Source of the DNA: an uncultured Aquimarina sp.
GTDB lineage: Bacteria; Bacteroidota; Bacteroidia; Flavobacteriales; Flavobacteriaceae
Length of the DNA: 64,000 nt
Reading direction: 5' to 3'
Assembly: GCA_947498765.1 (NCBI GenBank)
Contig: CANMLG010000006.1
Span: forward strand, 1 to 64,000
The translations under genes and the position numbers were made by a program. The first letter of the stretch is position 1; each line of letters begins with the position of its first letter. Shown here piece by piece: positions 53,278 to 62,838 of this stretch. The notes below the pieces were generated by a model that was not told the DNA's origin, searched no databases, and was given only the letters and a program-made list of their open reading frames with translations.

Positions 53278-55080
53278 TTAAGCGATTTTATTACGCTTAC
53301 GTTCGTTTTCAGTCAAATATATTTTTCTCAACCTTAGGTAATTAGGTGTTACTTCTACGTATTCATCTTTCTGAATAAATTCTAAAGCTTCTTCCAAAGA
53401 GAATTTAATTGCAGGTACAATTTTAGCTTTATCATCTGCTCCAGAAGAACGGACATTAGATAACTTTTTAGTTTTAGTAATGTTAACGGTCATATCATCG
53501 CCACGTGAGTTTTCACCAATAACTTGACCTTCATAAATATCTTCGCCTGGATCAACAAAGAAACGTCCTCTGTCCTGTAATTTGTCAATTGAATAAGGAA
53601 TTGCTTTTCCTAATTCCATAGAAACTAATGAGCCGTTTTGACGCTCTGGGATACCACCTCTCATTGGTTGGTATTCAGTAAATCTATGTGACATAATAGC
53701 TTCACCCGCAGTAGCGGTTAATAATTGATTACGTAAACCAATAATTCCTCTTGATGGAATGATAAATTCGCAAATCATTCGGTCACCTTTAGTTTCCATG
53801 CTAAGTAGTTCTCCTTTTCGAAGTGTAACCATTTCAACAGCTTTACCCGATACGTTTTCAGGTAAGTCGATGGTTAATTCTTCAACTGGTTCACATTTAA
53901 CACCGTCAATTTCCTTTATGATTACTTGAGGCTGACCAATTTGTAATTCGTAACCTTCTCTACGCATAGTTTCTATAAGTACAGAAAGGTGTAATACTCC
54001 ACGTCCGAAGACCAAAAACTTATCGGCACTATCTGTTTCGTTTACACGTAAAGCAAGATTTTTTTCAAGCTCTTTTGTTAAACGATCTTTAATATGACGT
54101 GACGTTACAAATTTTCCATCTTTTCCAAAGAAAGGAGAGTCATTAATGGTAAATAACATACTCATGGTAGGCTCATCAATAGCAATTGTTTTTAAAGCCT
54201 CAGGGTTTTCAATATCAGCAACGGTATCACCAATATCAAAACCTTCTAAACCTACTAAAGCACAAATGTCACCTACTTGAACTTCCGAAACTTTTTTACG
54301 TCCCAAACCTTCAAAACTATGTAACTCTTTAATTTTTGATTTTATAATAGAACCGTCTCTTTTAACTAAAGATACTTGCTGTCCTTCTGCTAAACTTCCT
54401 CTTTGTAAACGTCCAATAGCAATACGACCCGTAAATGAAGAAAAGTCTAATGATGTAATAAGCAATTGAGTGGTACCTTCATCAAATTTCGGTTCAGGAA
54501 TATGTTCTAAAACCATATCCAATAAAGGTTCTATGTTTTCAGTTTGTTTTTTCCAATCGGTACTCATCCAATTGTTTTTAGCAGAACCATAAACCGTTGG
54601 GAAATCTAATTGCCATTCTTCTGCGCCAAGCTCAAACATTAAATCAAATACCTTTTCATGGACTTCATCTGGAGTACAATTTTCCTTATCCACTTTGTTT
54701 ACAACTACACATGGTTTTAAACCAAGATCAATAGCTTTTTGTAATACAAATCGAGTCTGAGGCATAGGTCCTTCAAAAGCATCAACAAGTAATAAAACAC
54801 CATCGGCCATGTTTAAAACACGCTCAACTTCACCACCAAAATCGGCGTGACCAGGAGTGTCAATAATGTTAATTTTTGTCTCTTTATAAGTAACCGAAAC
54901 ATTTTTTGAGGTAATGGTAATACCACGTTCACGTTCTAAATCATTATTATCAAGAATTAAATCTCCTGTGTTTTCGTTTTCACGAAATAATTGACAGTGA
55001 TACATGATTTTATCAACCAAGGTAGTTTTACCGTGGTCAACGTGTGCAATAATGGCTATGTTTTTAATCGTATTACTCAT
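53278..55080 (-). CDS. typA: Translational GTPase TypA/BipA
   Basis: A 600-residue ribosome-binding GTPase. G motifs: AHVDHGKTT (G1, residues 10-18), a RGITI switch region (about 54-58), DTPGHADFGGE (G3, about 76-86) and NKVDKE (G4, about 130-135). EF-G-like domains II, III and V and the BipA-specific C-terminal domain follow. It is involved in 50S assembly and stress or cold adaptation. A TACCTTTG box lies 33 bases upstream and a terminator downstream, so the gene is probably single. Confidence 0.97.
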   Translation of the reverse strand: MSNTIKNIAIIAHVDHGKTTLVDKIMYHCQLFRENENTGDLILDNNDLERERGITITSKNVSVTYKETKINIIDTPGHADFGGEVERVLNMADGVLLLVDAFEGPMPQTRFVLQKAIDLGLKPCVVVNKVDKENCTPDEVHEKVFDLMFELGAEEWQLDFPTVYGSAKNNWMSTDWKKQTENIEPLLDMVLEHIPEPKFDEGTTQLLITSLDFSSFTGRIAIGRLQRGSLAEGQQVSLVKRDGSIIKSKIKELHSFEGLGRKKVSEVQVGDICALVGLEGFDIGDTVADIENPEALKTIAIDEPTMSMLFTINDSPFFGKDGKFVTSRHIKDRLTKELEKNLALRVNETDSADKFLVFGRGVLHLSVLIETMRREGYELQIGQPQVIIKEIDGVKCEPVEELTIDLPENVSGKAVEMVTLRKGELLSMETKGDRMICEFIIPSRGIIGLRNQLLTATAGEAIMSHRFTEYQPMRGGIPERQNGSLVSMELGKAIPYSIDKLQDRGRFFVDPGEDIYEGQVIGENSRGDDMTVNITKTKKLSNVRSSGADDKAKIVPAIKFSLEEALEFIQKDEYVEVTPNYLRLRKIYLTENERKRNKIA

Positions 55081-55112
55081 AAAAGCTAATTTATTGATAC
55101 TAAAATTTGGCG

Positions 55113-55120
55113 CAAAGGTA
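55113..55120 (-). promoter_or_regulatory. -7 promoter box of typA
   Basis: TACCTTTG on the minus strand, an exact TAnnTTTG match, lies 33 bases before the typA ATG at 55080. Confidence 0.65.
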
Positions 55121-55214
55121 CGTTTATTTGATTAATTACTGGGGTGTGAAGTGTTTTTGTTGTTATCTTCTTATAATAAAAACCGTATTTTTTTAAATTA
55201 GTGAATAAATTTTA

Positions 55215-58200
55215 TTATCGCTTTAGCGTGAAATGGCTTTTGATTCTTTTTTTTGTATTGTCTGTTAGATCTAGATACTCCATAGAAAACCAATATTCGT
55301 CTGTGGGTAATGCAATACCATTATATGTACCTGTCCATTCATTTGATAAGGGGGTAAGTTCTTTTAAAAGTTTTCCGTAACGATCAAAAATATAAACTAC
55401 TGAATTTTTAATTCTTTCAGATTTTGGAATAGACCAGGTATCATTAATACCATCATTATTAGGAGTAAAAAATCGAGGGTAATCAATGATTATTTCTATT
55501 TTTTCTAGTACATTACAATTTAAAATATCACGTACAAATATAGTATGTTCACCAGCGGTTACATTTGAAATTAAGTTGATGTTTTGCCATTCGCCATTAT
55601 CTATTTTAAATTGGTAGCTACCATTCCCTGTGACCGAAATTCTAATTTTGTTATTTTTTGAAAAAGGTTCTGATATCACTTCGGTTTCAATACTTTCTGG
55701 AGGGTACGAACCAATTAATTCAGTGGTAGCTGTTAAAGAGCATTTAGTTTCTTTGTTAGTTGCTAAAACTGTATAAAAACCTAAATCGGTTGGTGTAAAC
55801 GTATTTTGAGTAGCTCCTGGAATGGTGTCTTCTGTTTTGGTGCTTTTTCCTTTAAACCATTTAAAATTATAATCAATAGGGTTAAGTTGGGTATTTATAG
55901 GGAGTATACTTACGAAAGTATTGGTCGTAGCGGGAATTTTATCATTGGCATTGTTTAAACAAACTACATAATTTTCTGCAATATTAATTTTAGGTTTTGG
56001 TTCAACAATAATTTCAAAAGGGATGGTTTGGTAGCAACTAGATCCTTTTTGTAGAACTGAAGCATAAATAATTTGGGTGGAAGGTAGGCTGTTTGTGTAG
56101 CTTGAAGGATCTGAAATTTTTTGCTCATTTCTAAGTGTGGCATCAGTCTCATTTTGATAATAAGAAAATTCAAAATTAGAACTTGGGGTAAGTCCATTTA
56201 AAATGCTGTTTTCAATAGTTTTTAAGTTGAAAATTCCAAAACCAGTATCGTCAATGTCACAAATCTTTATTGGATTAGGAGTTTTGTTGTATAAAGCATT
56301 TAATGTGGTTTTTAATTCTAAATTTACCGTTGAGTAACATCCTAAGGTGTTTTCAGCTTTAATTATAATGGAGTTTTCTAAACTTGTGTTTTGGTAATTT
56401 TTTGGGGTATTGATTCTAATATCGGCATTAAAATCAAGTGGGTTTTCATAATAAGTATAAGTGAGACTTGTTGTGGCATTATTATTTAAGCTTTTTTCAA
56501 CTTCAGTAAGGTTGTAAATAGTAGTAATTTGGTCACTACATTTGTTTATTGGAGATGGGCTTTTTAGTGTAACTGATTCAATGATTAAATCAAAATTTGT
56601 AATATCGAAGCTATTACACTTAACAGATGAGGAAGTTTCTAAACGAGCCCATATTGTAGTTGTATTACTTTTGTAGCTAGTAATATTGGTAATTGCATTA
56701 CTGTTTTTTTTGGCATCAGCTGCTGTTTTGTAATAGCTTACAGTGCTTAGTTCATTTCCGTTTTTTATAAGTTCATTTTGGGCTTTTAAATTAAACTCTG
56801 CGGTCCCATTTGAAATTTCACATGCGGATAAATCAATTGGTTTTTTTGCGATAATACCTCCTTCAACGGTAAGATCAATAATATTACTTTGTATAAAATT
56901 AGATAGTGATTCTATTTGTACACGGTATTTGTCGCCTTCTGGGATGTTCAAAGGTATTGAACTGCTTATATTTCCATCAGTATTGGAAGAGACATTCCCA
57001 ATAAATGTTTTGTTTTCAAAGCTTCCCGACGCATCACTTATATAGGCTTCAAAAATTGTATTAGGATCAAAATTACCAGAAAGTGTATAAGGAAGTTGAA
57101 AGTTTTCGTTGGTGCAAACAGAAAGTTTTGTAATCGGTTTAGGTATTTTTATGGATCTTAGTAATCCATCATAAACGTTTAAGAATATTTGACCGTTTTT
57201 TGAATATACAATGTTAATATCATCATAAGCAGGATTTCTATCTACATTATGGCTTGTACCATTTGCAACAGTTATTGATAATGGAAAACTAATGCCTTGA
57301 TCATAACTAACATTAAAAATAAGTTGTCCTGCTGAATTCTGAAACCCATCAACTAATGCACCGAAGCTATCTGCATATAGTGTTCGGCCTTCATTAGTGT
57401 TATTGTTATTTCCGAAATTAATAGCTTGAGCAACCCCGGTTTTTACATCAATTTTATAACCCAAACTATCACTTCCAGCAACAAATATAAATGTACCGGC
57501 AGGACCATCACTTAGTGCATAGCTTGAAAAAAATACTTGTCCTTGTGGAATTAAATTTGTTTGTGTGTAGCTTTCTCCAGAATTTAAGCTTGTAAATAAA
57601 AACAAGTTAGGATCATCGGAGGGCACATAGACTGTTCCATTTTTATCAGTTCTAATGTCTGCATATACATATGCAGCAGGCATAACGTTATGAGAAAAAT
57701 CACCTATTCCATTATTGGAATTTCTAAATACATTTTGGCCAGATTGATCAACAATATATATGTTGTTTTCAAACGAAGTCATATGTAGTACTGGAGAAAA
57801 ACTAGAGCTGGCTAAACCAACATTAATAGGGGGTGAATAAGAGACTCCTTTGTCAATACTTCTAGAAAACATTATTTGAGTACCATTAACCCAAGCAACA
57901 TATATTTTTCCATCATTGGTAACTACAATTTCAGGATCGGCAATTAAATTAGTTACGCTAACACTTGGAAAAAAGGATTGTCCTCTGTTTGTACTTTTAG
58001 CAACTCTAATACCAAGCGAACCTACAAATGCTACATAAATATTACCATTATCATCAATAGCTAAGTTACGACTTGTGTTGGCGGAACCAATACTATTATT
58101 AGAGCTAACATCACTAACAAGTATGTCTTTGTACAAAGGTTCTTGAGCATAAGTTGTGAATCCTAAAAAGAGAACACTTATTAAATATTTGAATAGTAGT

Positions 58201-58229
58201 GATTTAAAACTTTGTAGTTTTTTTGTCAT
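55215..58229 (-). CDS. Large secreted protein with BNR-like propeller and T9SS type B sorting domain
   Basis: A 1004-residue secreted protein. A signal peptide ends near residue 28 (TTYAQ). Residues 30-370 form a sialidase-like propeller with degenerate Asp-boxes (STNRGQSF, SIDKGVSY, SLNSGESY, SYDQGISF). Several Ig- or PKD-like beta modules with paired cysteines follow (about 380-890). The last 90 residues (YPRFFTPNNDGINDTW to the terminal FTLKR) are a gliding-motility-associated type B T9SS sorting domain. Such proteins are exported to the cell surface or medium; many act as adhesins. Enzymatic activity is not evident. It stands alone between typA and kdsA. Confidence 0.88.
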   Translation of the reverse strand: MTKKLQSFKSLLFKYLISVLFLGFTTYAQEPLYKDILVSDVSSNNSIGSANTSRNLAIDDNGNIYVAFVGSLGIRVAKSTNRGQSFFPSVSVTNLIADPEIVVTNDGKIYVAWVNGTQIMFSRSIDKGVSYSPPINVGLASSSFSPVLHMTSFENNIYIVDQSGQNVFRNSNNGIGDFSHNVMPAAYVYADIRTDKNGTVYVPSDDPNLFLFTSLNSGESYTQTNLIPQGQVFFSSYALSDGPAGTFIFVAGSDSLGYKIDVKTGVAQAINFGNNNNTNEGRTLYADSFGALVDGFQNSAGQLIFNVSYDQGISFPLSITVANGTSHNVDRNPAYDDINIVYSKNGQIFLNVYDGLLRSIKIPKPITKLSVCTNENFQLPYTLSGNFDPNTIFEAYISDASGSFENKTFIGNVSSNTDGNISSSIPLNIPEGDKYRVQIESLSNFIQSNIIDLTVEGGIIAKKPIDLSACEISNGTAEFNLKAQNELIKNGNELSTVSYYKTAADAKKNSNAITNITSYKSNTTTIWARLETSSSVKCNSFDITNFDLIIESVTLKSPSPINKCSDQITTIYNLTEVEKSLNNNATTSLTYTYYENPLDFNADIRINTPKNYQNTSLENSIIIKAENTLGCYSTVNLELKTTLNALYNKTPNPIKICDIDDTGFGIFNLKTIENSILNGLTPSSNFEFSYYQNETDATLRNEQKISDPSSYTNSLPSTQIIYASVLQKGSSCYQTIPFEIIVEPKPKINIAENYVVCLNNANDKIPATTNTFVSILPINTQLNPIDYNFKWFKGKSTKTEDTIPGATQNTFTPTDLGFYTVLATNKETKCSLTATTELIGSYPPESIETEVISEPFSKNNKIRISVTGNGSYQFKIDNGEWQNINLISNVTAGEHTIFVRDILNCNVLEKIEIIIDYPRFFTPNNDGINDTWSIPKSERIKNSVVYIFDRYGKLLKELTPLSNEWTGTYNGIALPTDEYWFSMEYLDLTDNTKKRIKSHFTLKR

Positions 58230-58361
58230 AAAGGAGAATTATACTACAATTTTAATGTTTTTATCTATAAATAGTATAAAAAAAGTAATATAATTAATAC
58301 GTTCTTTTTAGTTTAATCAGAAATTATTAAGTGAAATTAAAGGCATGTTTTTTAATTAAAT

Positions 58362-58369
58362 TACTTTTG
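58362..58369 (+). promoter_or_regulatory. -7 promoter box of kdsA
   Basis: TACTTTTG, an exact TAnnTTTG match, ends 17 bases before the kdsA ATG at 58386, which implies a very short 5' leader. Confidence 0.6.
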
Positions 58370-58385
58370 TATAAACTTAAATGAA

Positions 58386-59204
58386 ATGCAATTAAATAAT
58401 ATTCCAAAAATTAAAAACTTAGACAGTAATAATTTTTTCTTATTGGCTGGTCCATGTGCAATAGAAGGGGAAGAAATGGCCCTTAGAATTGCCGAAAAAG
58501 TAGTTCAAATAACATCAGATTTAAATATTCCTTATGTGTTTAAGGGCTCTTTTAAAAAAGCAAATCGTAGTCGTGTAGATAGCTTTACCGGAATAGGCGA
58601 TGAAAAAGCCTTGAAAATTTTAAGAAAAGTATCAGAAACATTTGATGTGCCTACAGTAACAGATATTCATACCAATGAAGATGCCACTAAGGCGGCGGAA
58701 TATGTGGACGTATTGCAAATTCCCGCTTTTTTAGTACGTCAAACGGATTTAGTGGTAGCTGCTGCTAAAACAGGGAAAACGGTCAATTTAAAGAAGGGAC
58801 AATTTATGAGCCCTGAAGCTATGCAACATGCCATTAGAAAAGTACACGATAGTGGTAATGATAACGCTATGATTACAGATAGAGGTACCATGTTTGGATA
58901 TCAGGATATGATAGTAGATTTCAGAGGGATACCTACCATGAAACAGTACGGAACTACAGTATTAGATGTTACACATTCATTACAACAACCTAATCAATCA
59001 AGTGGAGTAACAGGTGGTAGACCTGATATGATTGAAACCATTGCTAGAGCTGGAATCGCAACAGGAGTAGATGGTTTATTTATCGAAACTCATTTTGATC
59101 CTTCAAATGCCAAGAGCGACGGTGCTAATATGTTGCATCTAGATTATTTGAAAGACTTATTAAGTAACCTAGTCGCTATTAGACAAACTATAAATAGTTT
59201 GTAA
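58386..59204 (+). CDS. kdsA: 3-deoxy-8-phosphooctulonate synthase
   Basis: A 272-residue aldolase-type enzyme that condenses phosphoenolpyruvate with arabinose 5-phosphate to Kdo 8-phosphate. Conserved blocks: LLAGPCAIEGEE (residues 18-29), FKGSFKKANRSR (about 53-64), the DVLQIPAFLVRQTDL segment and DVTHSLQQP (about 197-205). The Cys at position 23 is the one found in metal-dependent forms, though metal use cannot be proved here. It is separated from kdsD and kdsB by about 26 kb and has its own promoter. Confidence 0.96.
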   Translation: MQLNNIPKIKNLDSNNFFLLAGPCAIEGEEMALRIAEKVVQITSDLNIPYVFKGSFKKANRSRVDSFTGIGDEKALKILRKVSETFDVPTVTDIHTNEDATKAAEYVDVLQIPAFLVRQTDLVVAAAKTGKTVNLKKGQFMSPEAMQHAIRKVHDSGNDNAMITDRGTMFGYQDMIVDFRGIPTMKQYGTTVLDVTHSLQQPNQSSGVTGGRPDMIETIARAGIATGVDGLFIETHFDPSNAKSDGANMLHLDYLKDLLSNLVAIRQTINSL

Positions 59205-59220
59205 AATAGAGAAGAGTTTT

Positions 59221-60369
59221 TTACTCTAGTTGCCAGGCTTTAAGGTATTTTTTTGCTACTTCGGTACATTCGTGATGTTGTTCAATAAATTTTCGAGCTC
59301 TTTTAGAAATAGCTAGCATTTTATCAGGGTTTTCAATAAGCTCTGATAATTTGTTTACTAAATAATCTACATCAGGCCTTGCTTCAACTAATGGCATGGT
59401 TACTTCAGTCAGATTATAATAGTTTTTAAAATCTTCATTGGCGCCACTTACTACTACTTTACCTCTTGCCATAGCCTCTCGACCGTTATAACCTTGATCG
59501 TAACTCAAACATTGATCTAATAAAATATGAGATTCATTATATACTTTCATGTATTCATCATAGGGTAGGTTTCGTGTAACTTTAATAGTTACTTTGTCGG
59601 GGTATTTTTTTTTAATAATATCAAGCGCATCTAAAAAATAAGGGATTCCTTTAGCCAGTTGATTAGTTGTGTTAATGCCGCAAAAAATATTGATTTTGTT
59701 GCTCAAGTCTAATGGTATAAATTTTAGTTTTGATAAATCAATGGGGGTTGGAATCATGTTTAAAGCCTTAAGGGTGCCTTTGTACACAATTTCGTAATCA
59801 ATATCGCTCGGTATTATCCCTTTTATTTGTTTGTGGATAAAGTCAAAATGTTTTTTGTAATTAGGTTTTGTATATTTTAAAGCGTATTGAAATTCATTTT
59901 TGAGTGATTTGTTTTCTATATATGGTGTTAAACTAGAAAAACTTTCATGCTTGTTAAGCATATAATCTACCCATGGAGTTTCCATACTGCCTCCATGTAA
60001 ATAGGTGTTTTTATTATATTCTGTAATACCATTAAATAATACTTTTTCAGTTTTTGGAGTTCCTAAAAAAGCAATACTATTTATAAACTGAATAGCATCG
60101 TACTTTTCAAGTAATGGAACTGTTTTTTTAAATTGATTTCTTAATTCAAGCATTGAAATATCAATTTTGAAAAATGTATAAAAACCATTTTTTATAAAAT
60201 TTAATAAACGGTTTTTTTTAAAATATTTGATACCTAAATTAATATCTACAGGATAATTTTTAAATCCATCTCCATGAGCAATAATGGTAACTTCATGACC
60301 TAAATTTGTAAGGCCTTTTTTTAATGAATTATGAAAACCACTATATTCCCCAACTAAAAGTATCTTCAT
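59221..60369 (-). CDS. GT-B fold glycosyltransferase
   Basis: A 382-residue glycosyltransferase-like protein. The N-terminal half starts MKILLVGEYSGFHNSLKKGL, and the C-terminal half shows the nucleotide-sugar binding region HILLDQCLSYDQGYNGREAMARGKVVVSG, similar to GT4 enzymes, where the acidic residue is an Asp/Glu in the GREAMARG stretch. It probably adds a sugar to a surface glycan. It overlaps the dioxygenase-like gene by one base (TAATG), so the two are translationally coupled. The donor and acceptor are unknown. Confidence 0.8.
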   Translation of the reverse strand: MKILLVGEYSGFHNSLKKGLTNLGHEVTIIAHGDGFKNYPVDINLGIKYFKKNRLLNFIKNGFYTFFKIDISMLELRNQFKKTVPLLEKYDAIQFINSIAFLGTPKTEKVLFNGITEYNKNTYLHGGSMETPWVDYMLNKHESFSSLTPYIENKSLKNEFQYALKYTKPNYKKHFDFIHKQIKGIIPSDIDYEIVYKGTLKALNMIPTPIDLSKLKFIPLDLSNKINIFCGINTTNQLAKGIPYFLDALDIIKKKYPDKVTIKVTRNLPYDEYMKVYNESHILLDQCLSYDQGYNGREAMARGKVVVSGANEDFKNYYNLTEVTMPLVEARPDVDYLVNKLSELIENPDKMLAISKRARKFIEQHHECTEVAKKYLKAWQLE

Positions 60370-61217
60370 TAATCTTCTTTTTTATCAAAACGAAGTTCTA
60401 AGGCAATTCTTGTTGTGTCTTCATTTTTATTGATAGCGGCACCATGAATTAAAAATGGAGAAAAAATTAAAGCCTCATTTTTTTTTGGATTTGGTCTAAA
60501 CATTTCAAATGGACCGGTTGTAGTTTTGATAATACAAGGGACATAGTATTGATTACCGTTAATATATGCCCCCTTAGCTTTAGTGCGTATAATTTGATCT
60601 TCGGGAATAAGGTGGCTTCCTTCAATAATAGGTAGTGAAGAGTTTTCATTACAGCCTGCAATAGGAATCCAAATATTTAAAATATTCTTCCAATAATCAA
60701 GATAACCATCTCTATGTGGAGGATTGATGTCTAAGCTATTTGGACGACTTATTCGTATTTGAATATGTGAACTTTGTAATTGTTTAATATATGGGGTTAG
60801 TTTTGTATTTGTGTAGCTACTAAATTTTGAAGCTAATTTTTCAAAATCAAGATCAAAATCTTCATTTTTTAAGTTTTTGGTGTGATTGATTACTTTTAAA
60901 TGATCCTCTTGATTAGTAATATATTTATGGTAATTTTCAATATTGAAATCTTTTTCAGAAATATTTATGTCAGCCAATTTGATTCCTTTTAATATATTTT
61001 TTTTAATTGAATTATTTAATAATTCAAATTCGATATCAGAAAATGCAGAAATTATTTTAAACCCTTTAGATTCCCATTCAGTATTTTCTAAAATATTGCC
61101 GTGAGATTGATAAAGAACTTCTGGTTTTCCTTTAAAAAAAGATCCAGAAACATTAAATGAAAACGGGTCATTATCAATTAAAAGAGCGCAAGTATGTTTT
61201 TCTAGTGATTTATCCAA
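60369..61217 (-). CDS. Phytanoyl-CoA dioxygenase-like Fe(II)/2-oxoglutarate oxygenase
   Basis: A 282-residue protein with a double-stranded beta-helix core. The likely iron ligands are His and Asp in PHRDGYLDYW (HXD, about residues 174-176) and the distal His in FLIHGAAIN (about 258), with the 2-oxoglutarate-binding Arg in TTRIALELRF. The start is a TTG at 61217: an upstream in-frame TAA lies eight codons before it, and no ATG occurs until deep inside the domain. Family members hydroxylate many small substrates. Coupled to a glycosyltransferase gene here, it may modify a sugar or lipid carrier, or act in another secondary pathway. Confidence 0.75.
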   Translation of the reverse strand: MDKSLEKHTCALLIDNDPFSFNVSGSFFKGKPEVLYQSHGNILENTEWESKGFKIISAFSDIEFELLNNSIKKNILKGIKLADINISEKDFNIENYHKYITNQEDHLKVINHTKNLKNEDFDLDFEKLASKFSSYTNTKLTPYIKQLQSSHIQIRISRPNSLDINPPHRDGYLDYWKNILNIWIPIAGCNENSSLPIIEGSHLIPEDQIIRTKAKGAYINGNQYYVPCIIKTTTGPFEMFRPNPKKNEALIFSPFLIHGAAINKNEDTTRIALELRFDKKED

Positions 61218-61306
61218 AATTAAAATTACTAAGTTGGTTTATGTTGAAAATAATAAATTGAAATATTATTCGATATATTAGTGCAAAATAATAATAAAAT
61301 AATTCA

Positions 61307-62413
61307 ATGCTTGGAATAGAACCGAAGAAACTTAAAATAGCGGTTATTGTCATTACTCTTTCTCGAGGTGGTGCGGAGCGATCAACAGGAACAATTTCAA
61401 AAATTTTTGAAAATTTAGGACATCAAGTTACACTTATTTCAATAATTGACGAGCCGGATTTTGAATACGGAGGCACTTATTATGCATTAGGTAAAAAAAA
61501 GCATTATAAAACAATAGCAGGAAGAAAGCTAAGTAAATTTATAGATGCTTATCAGTTGTTTAAAAAGGAAAAATATGATGTGATACTAGATGGAAGAACA
61601 CGCCCTACTTTTTTAAAAGAAGTGATTTTTAAAGAATTTATTTTTAAAGGAATTCCTGTATTACGAATGGTTCACAATTCAAATATGACAAAAAGTTTTC
61701 CTTCGTATAAATGGCAAGCAAGGTACCTTTACAAAAAAGATAGGTTAATCACAGTGTCAAAAAAAGCTGAAGAAATTACTAAAAAAACCTATGGGTTTGA
61801 TAAGGTAAAAACAATTTATTATCCAGTTTCAAAAGAAAGTTTAGTGACATCGAGTAATGTCTCGGTTAACTTGAAGAATGATAGTTACATCTTGTTTTAC
61901 GGAAGATTAGAAAATAAAAGTAAAAATTTGTTTTTTTTATTAGAAGCTTTTTCTGAATCTAGTCTGCCAAAGTTAGGAGTAAAATTAATTTTAACAGGAA
62001 AAGGCCCAGATGAACTTGTTATAAGAGAGAAGGTTAAGGAATTGAATTTGTCTCAGGAAGTTTTATTTAAAGAATATACTTCTAATCCTATGCCCTATGT
62101 TAGAAAATCTTTATTCACTGTTATGACGAGTAATTATGAAGGTTTTCCTATGACGTTAATTGAATCATTAACCTTAGGAATACCAGTAGTGTCATTAGAT
62201 TTTATTTCTGGACCTTCAGAAATTATTGAAACAGGTAAGAATGGGATTTTAGTAAAGGAAAAGACAATAGAAGCATTTGGTGCAGCGTTAGATAAGATGG
62301 TAATTGATAAAAATTATTATCAAAAATGTGTAGAAGGAACAAAAGAAAGTGTTAAGTTTTTTGAGAAAAAATATATTGCAGAAAAATGGGACGCATTGTT
62401 GAAGAAAATATGA
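61307..62413 (+). CDS. GT4 family glycosyltransferase
   Basis: A 368-residue cytoplasmic GT-B enzyme. The N-terminal TLSRGGAERSTG loop is typical of GT4. The C-terminal domain carries FYGRLENKSKN and the E-X7-E-like motif in EGFPMTLIESLTLGIPVVS that binds the nucleotide sugar. It should extend the surface glycan repeat. The stop overlaps the start of the ketoisomerase gene by four bases (ATGA), so the two are coupled. Confidence 0.9.
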   Translation: MLGIEPKKLKIAVIVITLSRGGAERSTGTISKIFENLGHQVTLISIIDEPDFEYGGTYYALGKKKHYKTIAGRKLSKFIDAYQLFKKEKYDVILDGRTRPTFLKEVIFKEFIFKGIPVLRMVHNSNMTKSFPSYKWQARYLYKKDRLITVSKKAEEITKKTYGFDKVKTIYYPVSKESLVTSSNVSVNLKNDSYILFYGRLENKSKNLFFLLEAFSESSLPKLGVKLILTGKGPDELVIREKVKELNLSQEVLFKEYTSNPMPYVRKSLFTVMTSNYEGFPMTLIESLTLGIPVVSLDFISGPSEIIETGKNGILVKEKTIEAFGAALDKMVIDKNYYQKCVEGTKESVKFFEKKYIAEKWDALLKKI

Positions 62414-62838
62414 AAGACACAAGGGTAAAAGATTGTTATATTATTGAATTAGAAAAAATAGACGGGCATGACGCTAGGGGGAGTTTGTCTGTAATAGAAA
62501 AGCAAGTTATACCATTTGAATCAAAGCGGGTGTATTATTTATATGATGTGCCAAGTGACGCTACTAGAGGAGGGCATGCTCACAAGGAATTACATCAATT
62601 TTTGATTCCTCTAAGTGGTAGTTTTGATGTGATTTTAAATGATAGTAAAGCACAAAAGAAGTATACTTTAAATAAGCCTAATAAGGGGTTGTATCTATGT
62701 CCAGGAATATGGCGTGAAATAGAAAATTTTTCTTCTGGTGCAGTGTGTTTAGTATTAGCTTCCGAAGTTTATTTGGAGGAGGATTATATTAGAGACTTTC
62801 ATACTTTTTTAAGGTTGAAACTACCTAAAATTCAATAA
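62410..62838 (+). CDS. dTDP-6-deoxy-3,4-keto-hexulose isomerase, FdtA/QdtA-like cupin
   Basis: A 142-residue cupin from the ATG at 62410, which overlaps the preceding stop (ATGA); an upstream ATG at 62386 is less likely. It has the FdtA/WxcM-type signature: DARGSLSVIE (about residues 19-28), RVYYLYDVP, RGGHAHKELHQ (His-rich active site, about 54-64) and LCPGIWREIENF. It moves the keto group of dTDP-4-keto-6-deoxyglucose from C4 to C3, preparing it for the FdtB-like aminotransferase at 48.9-50.1 kb. FdtA and QdtA differ in stereochemistry and cannot be told apart by eye. Confidence 0.85.
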   Translation: MKDTRVKDCYIIELEKIDGHDARGSLSVIEKQVIPFESKRVYYLYDVPSDATRGGHAHKELHQFLIPLSGSFDVILNDSKAQKKYTLNKPNKGLYLCPGIWREIENFSSGAVCLVLASEVYLEEDYIRDFHTFLRLKLPKIQ

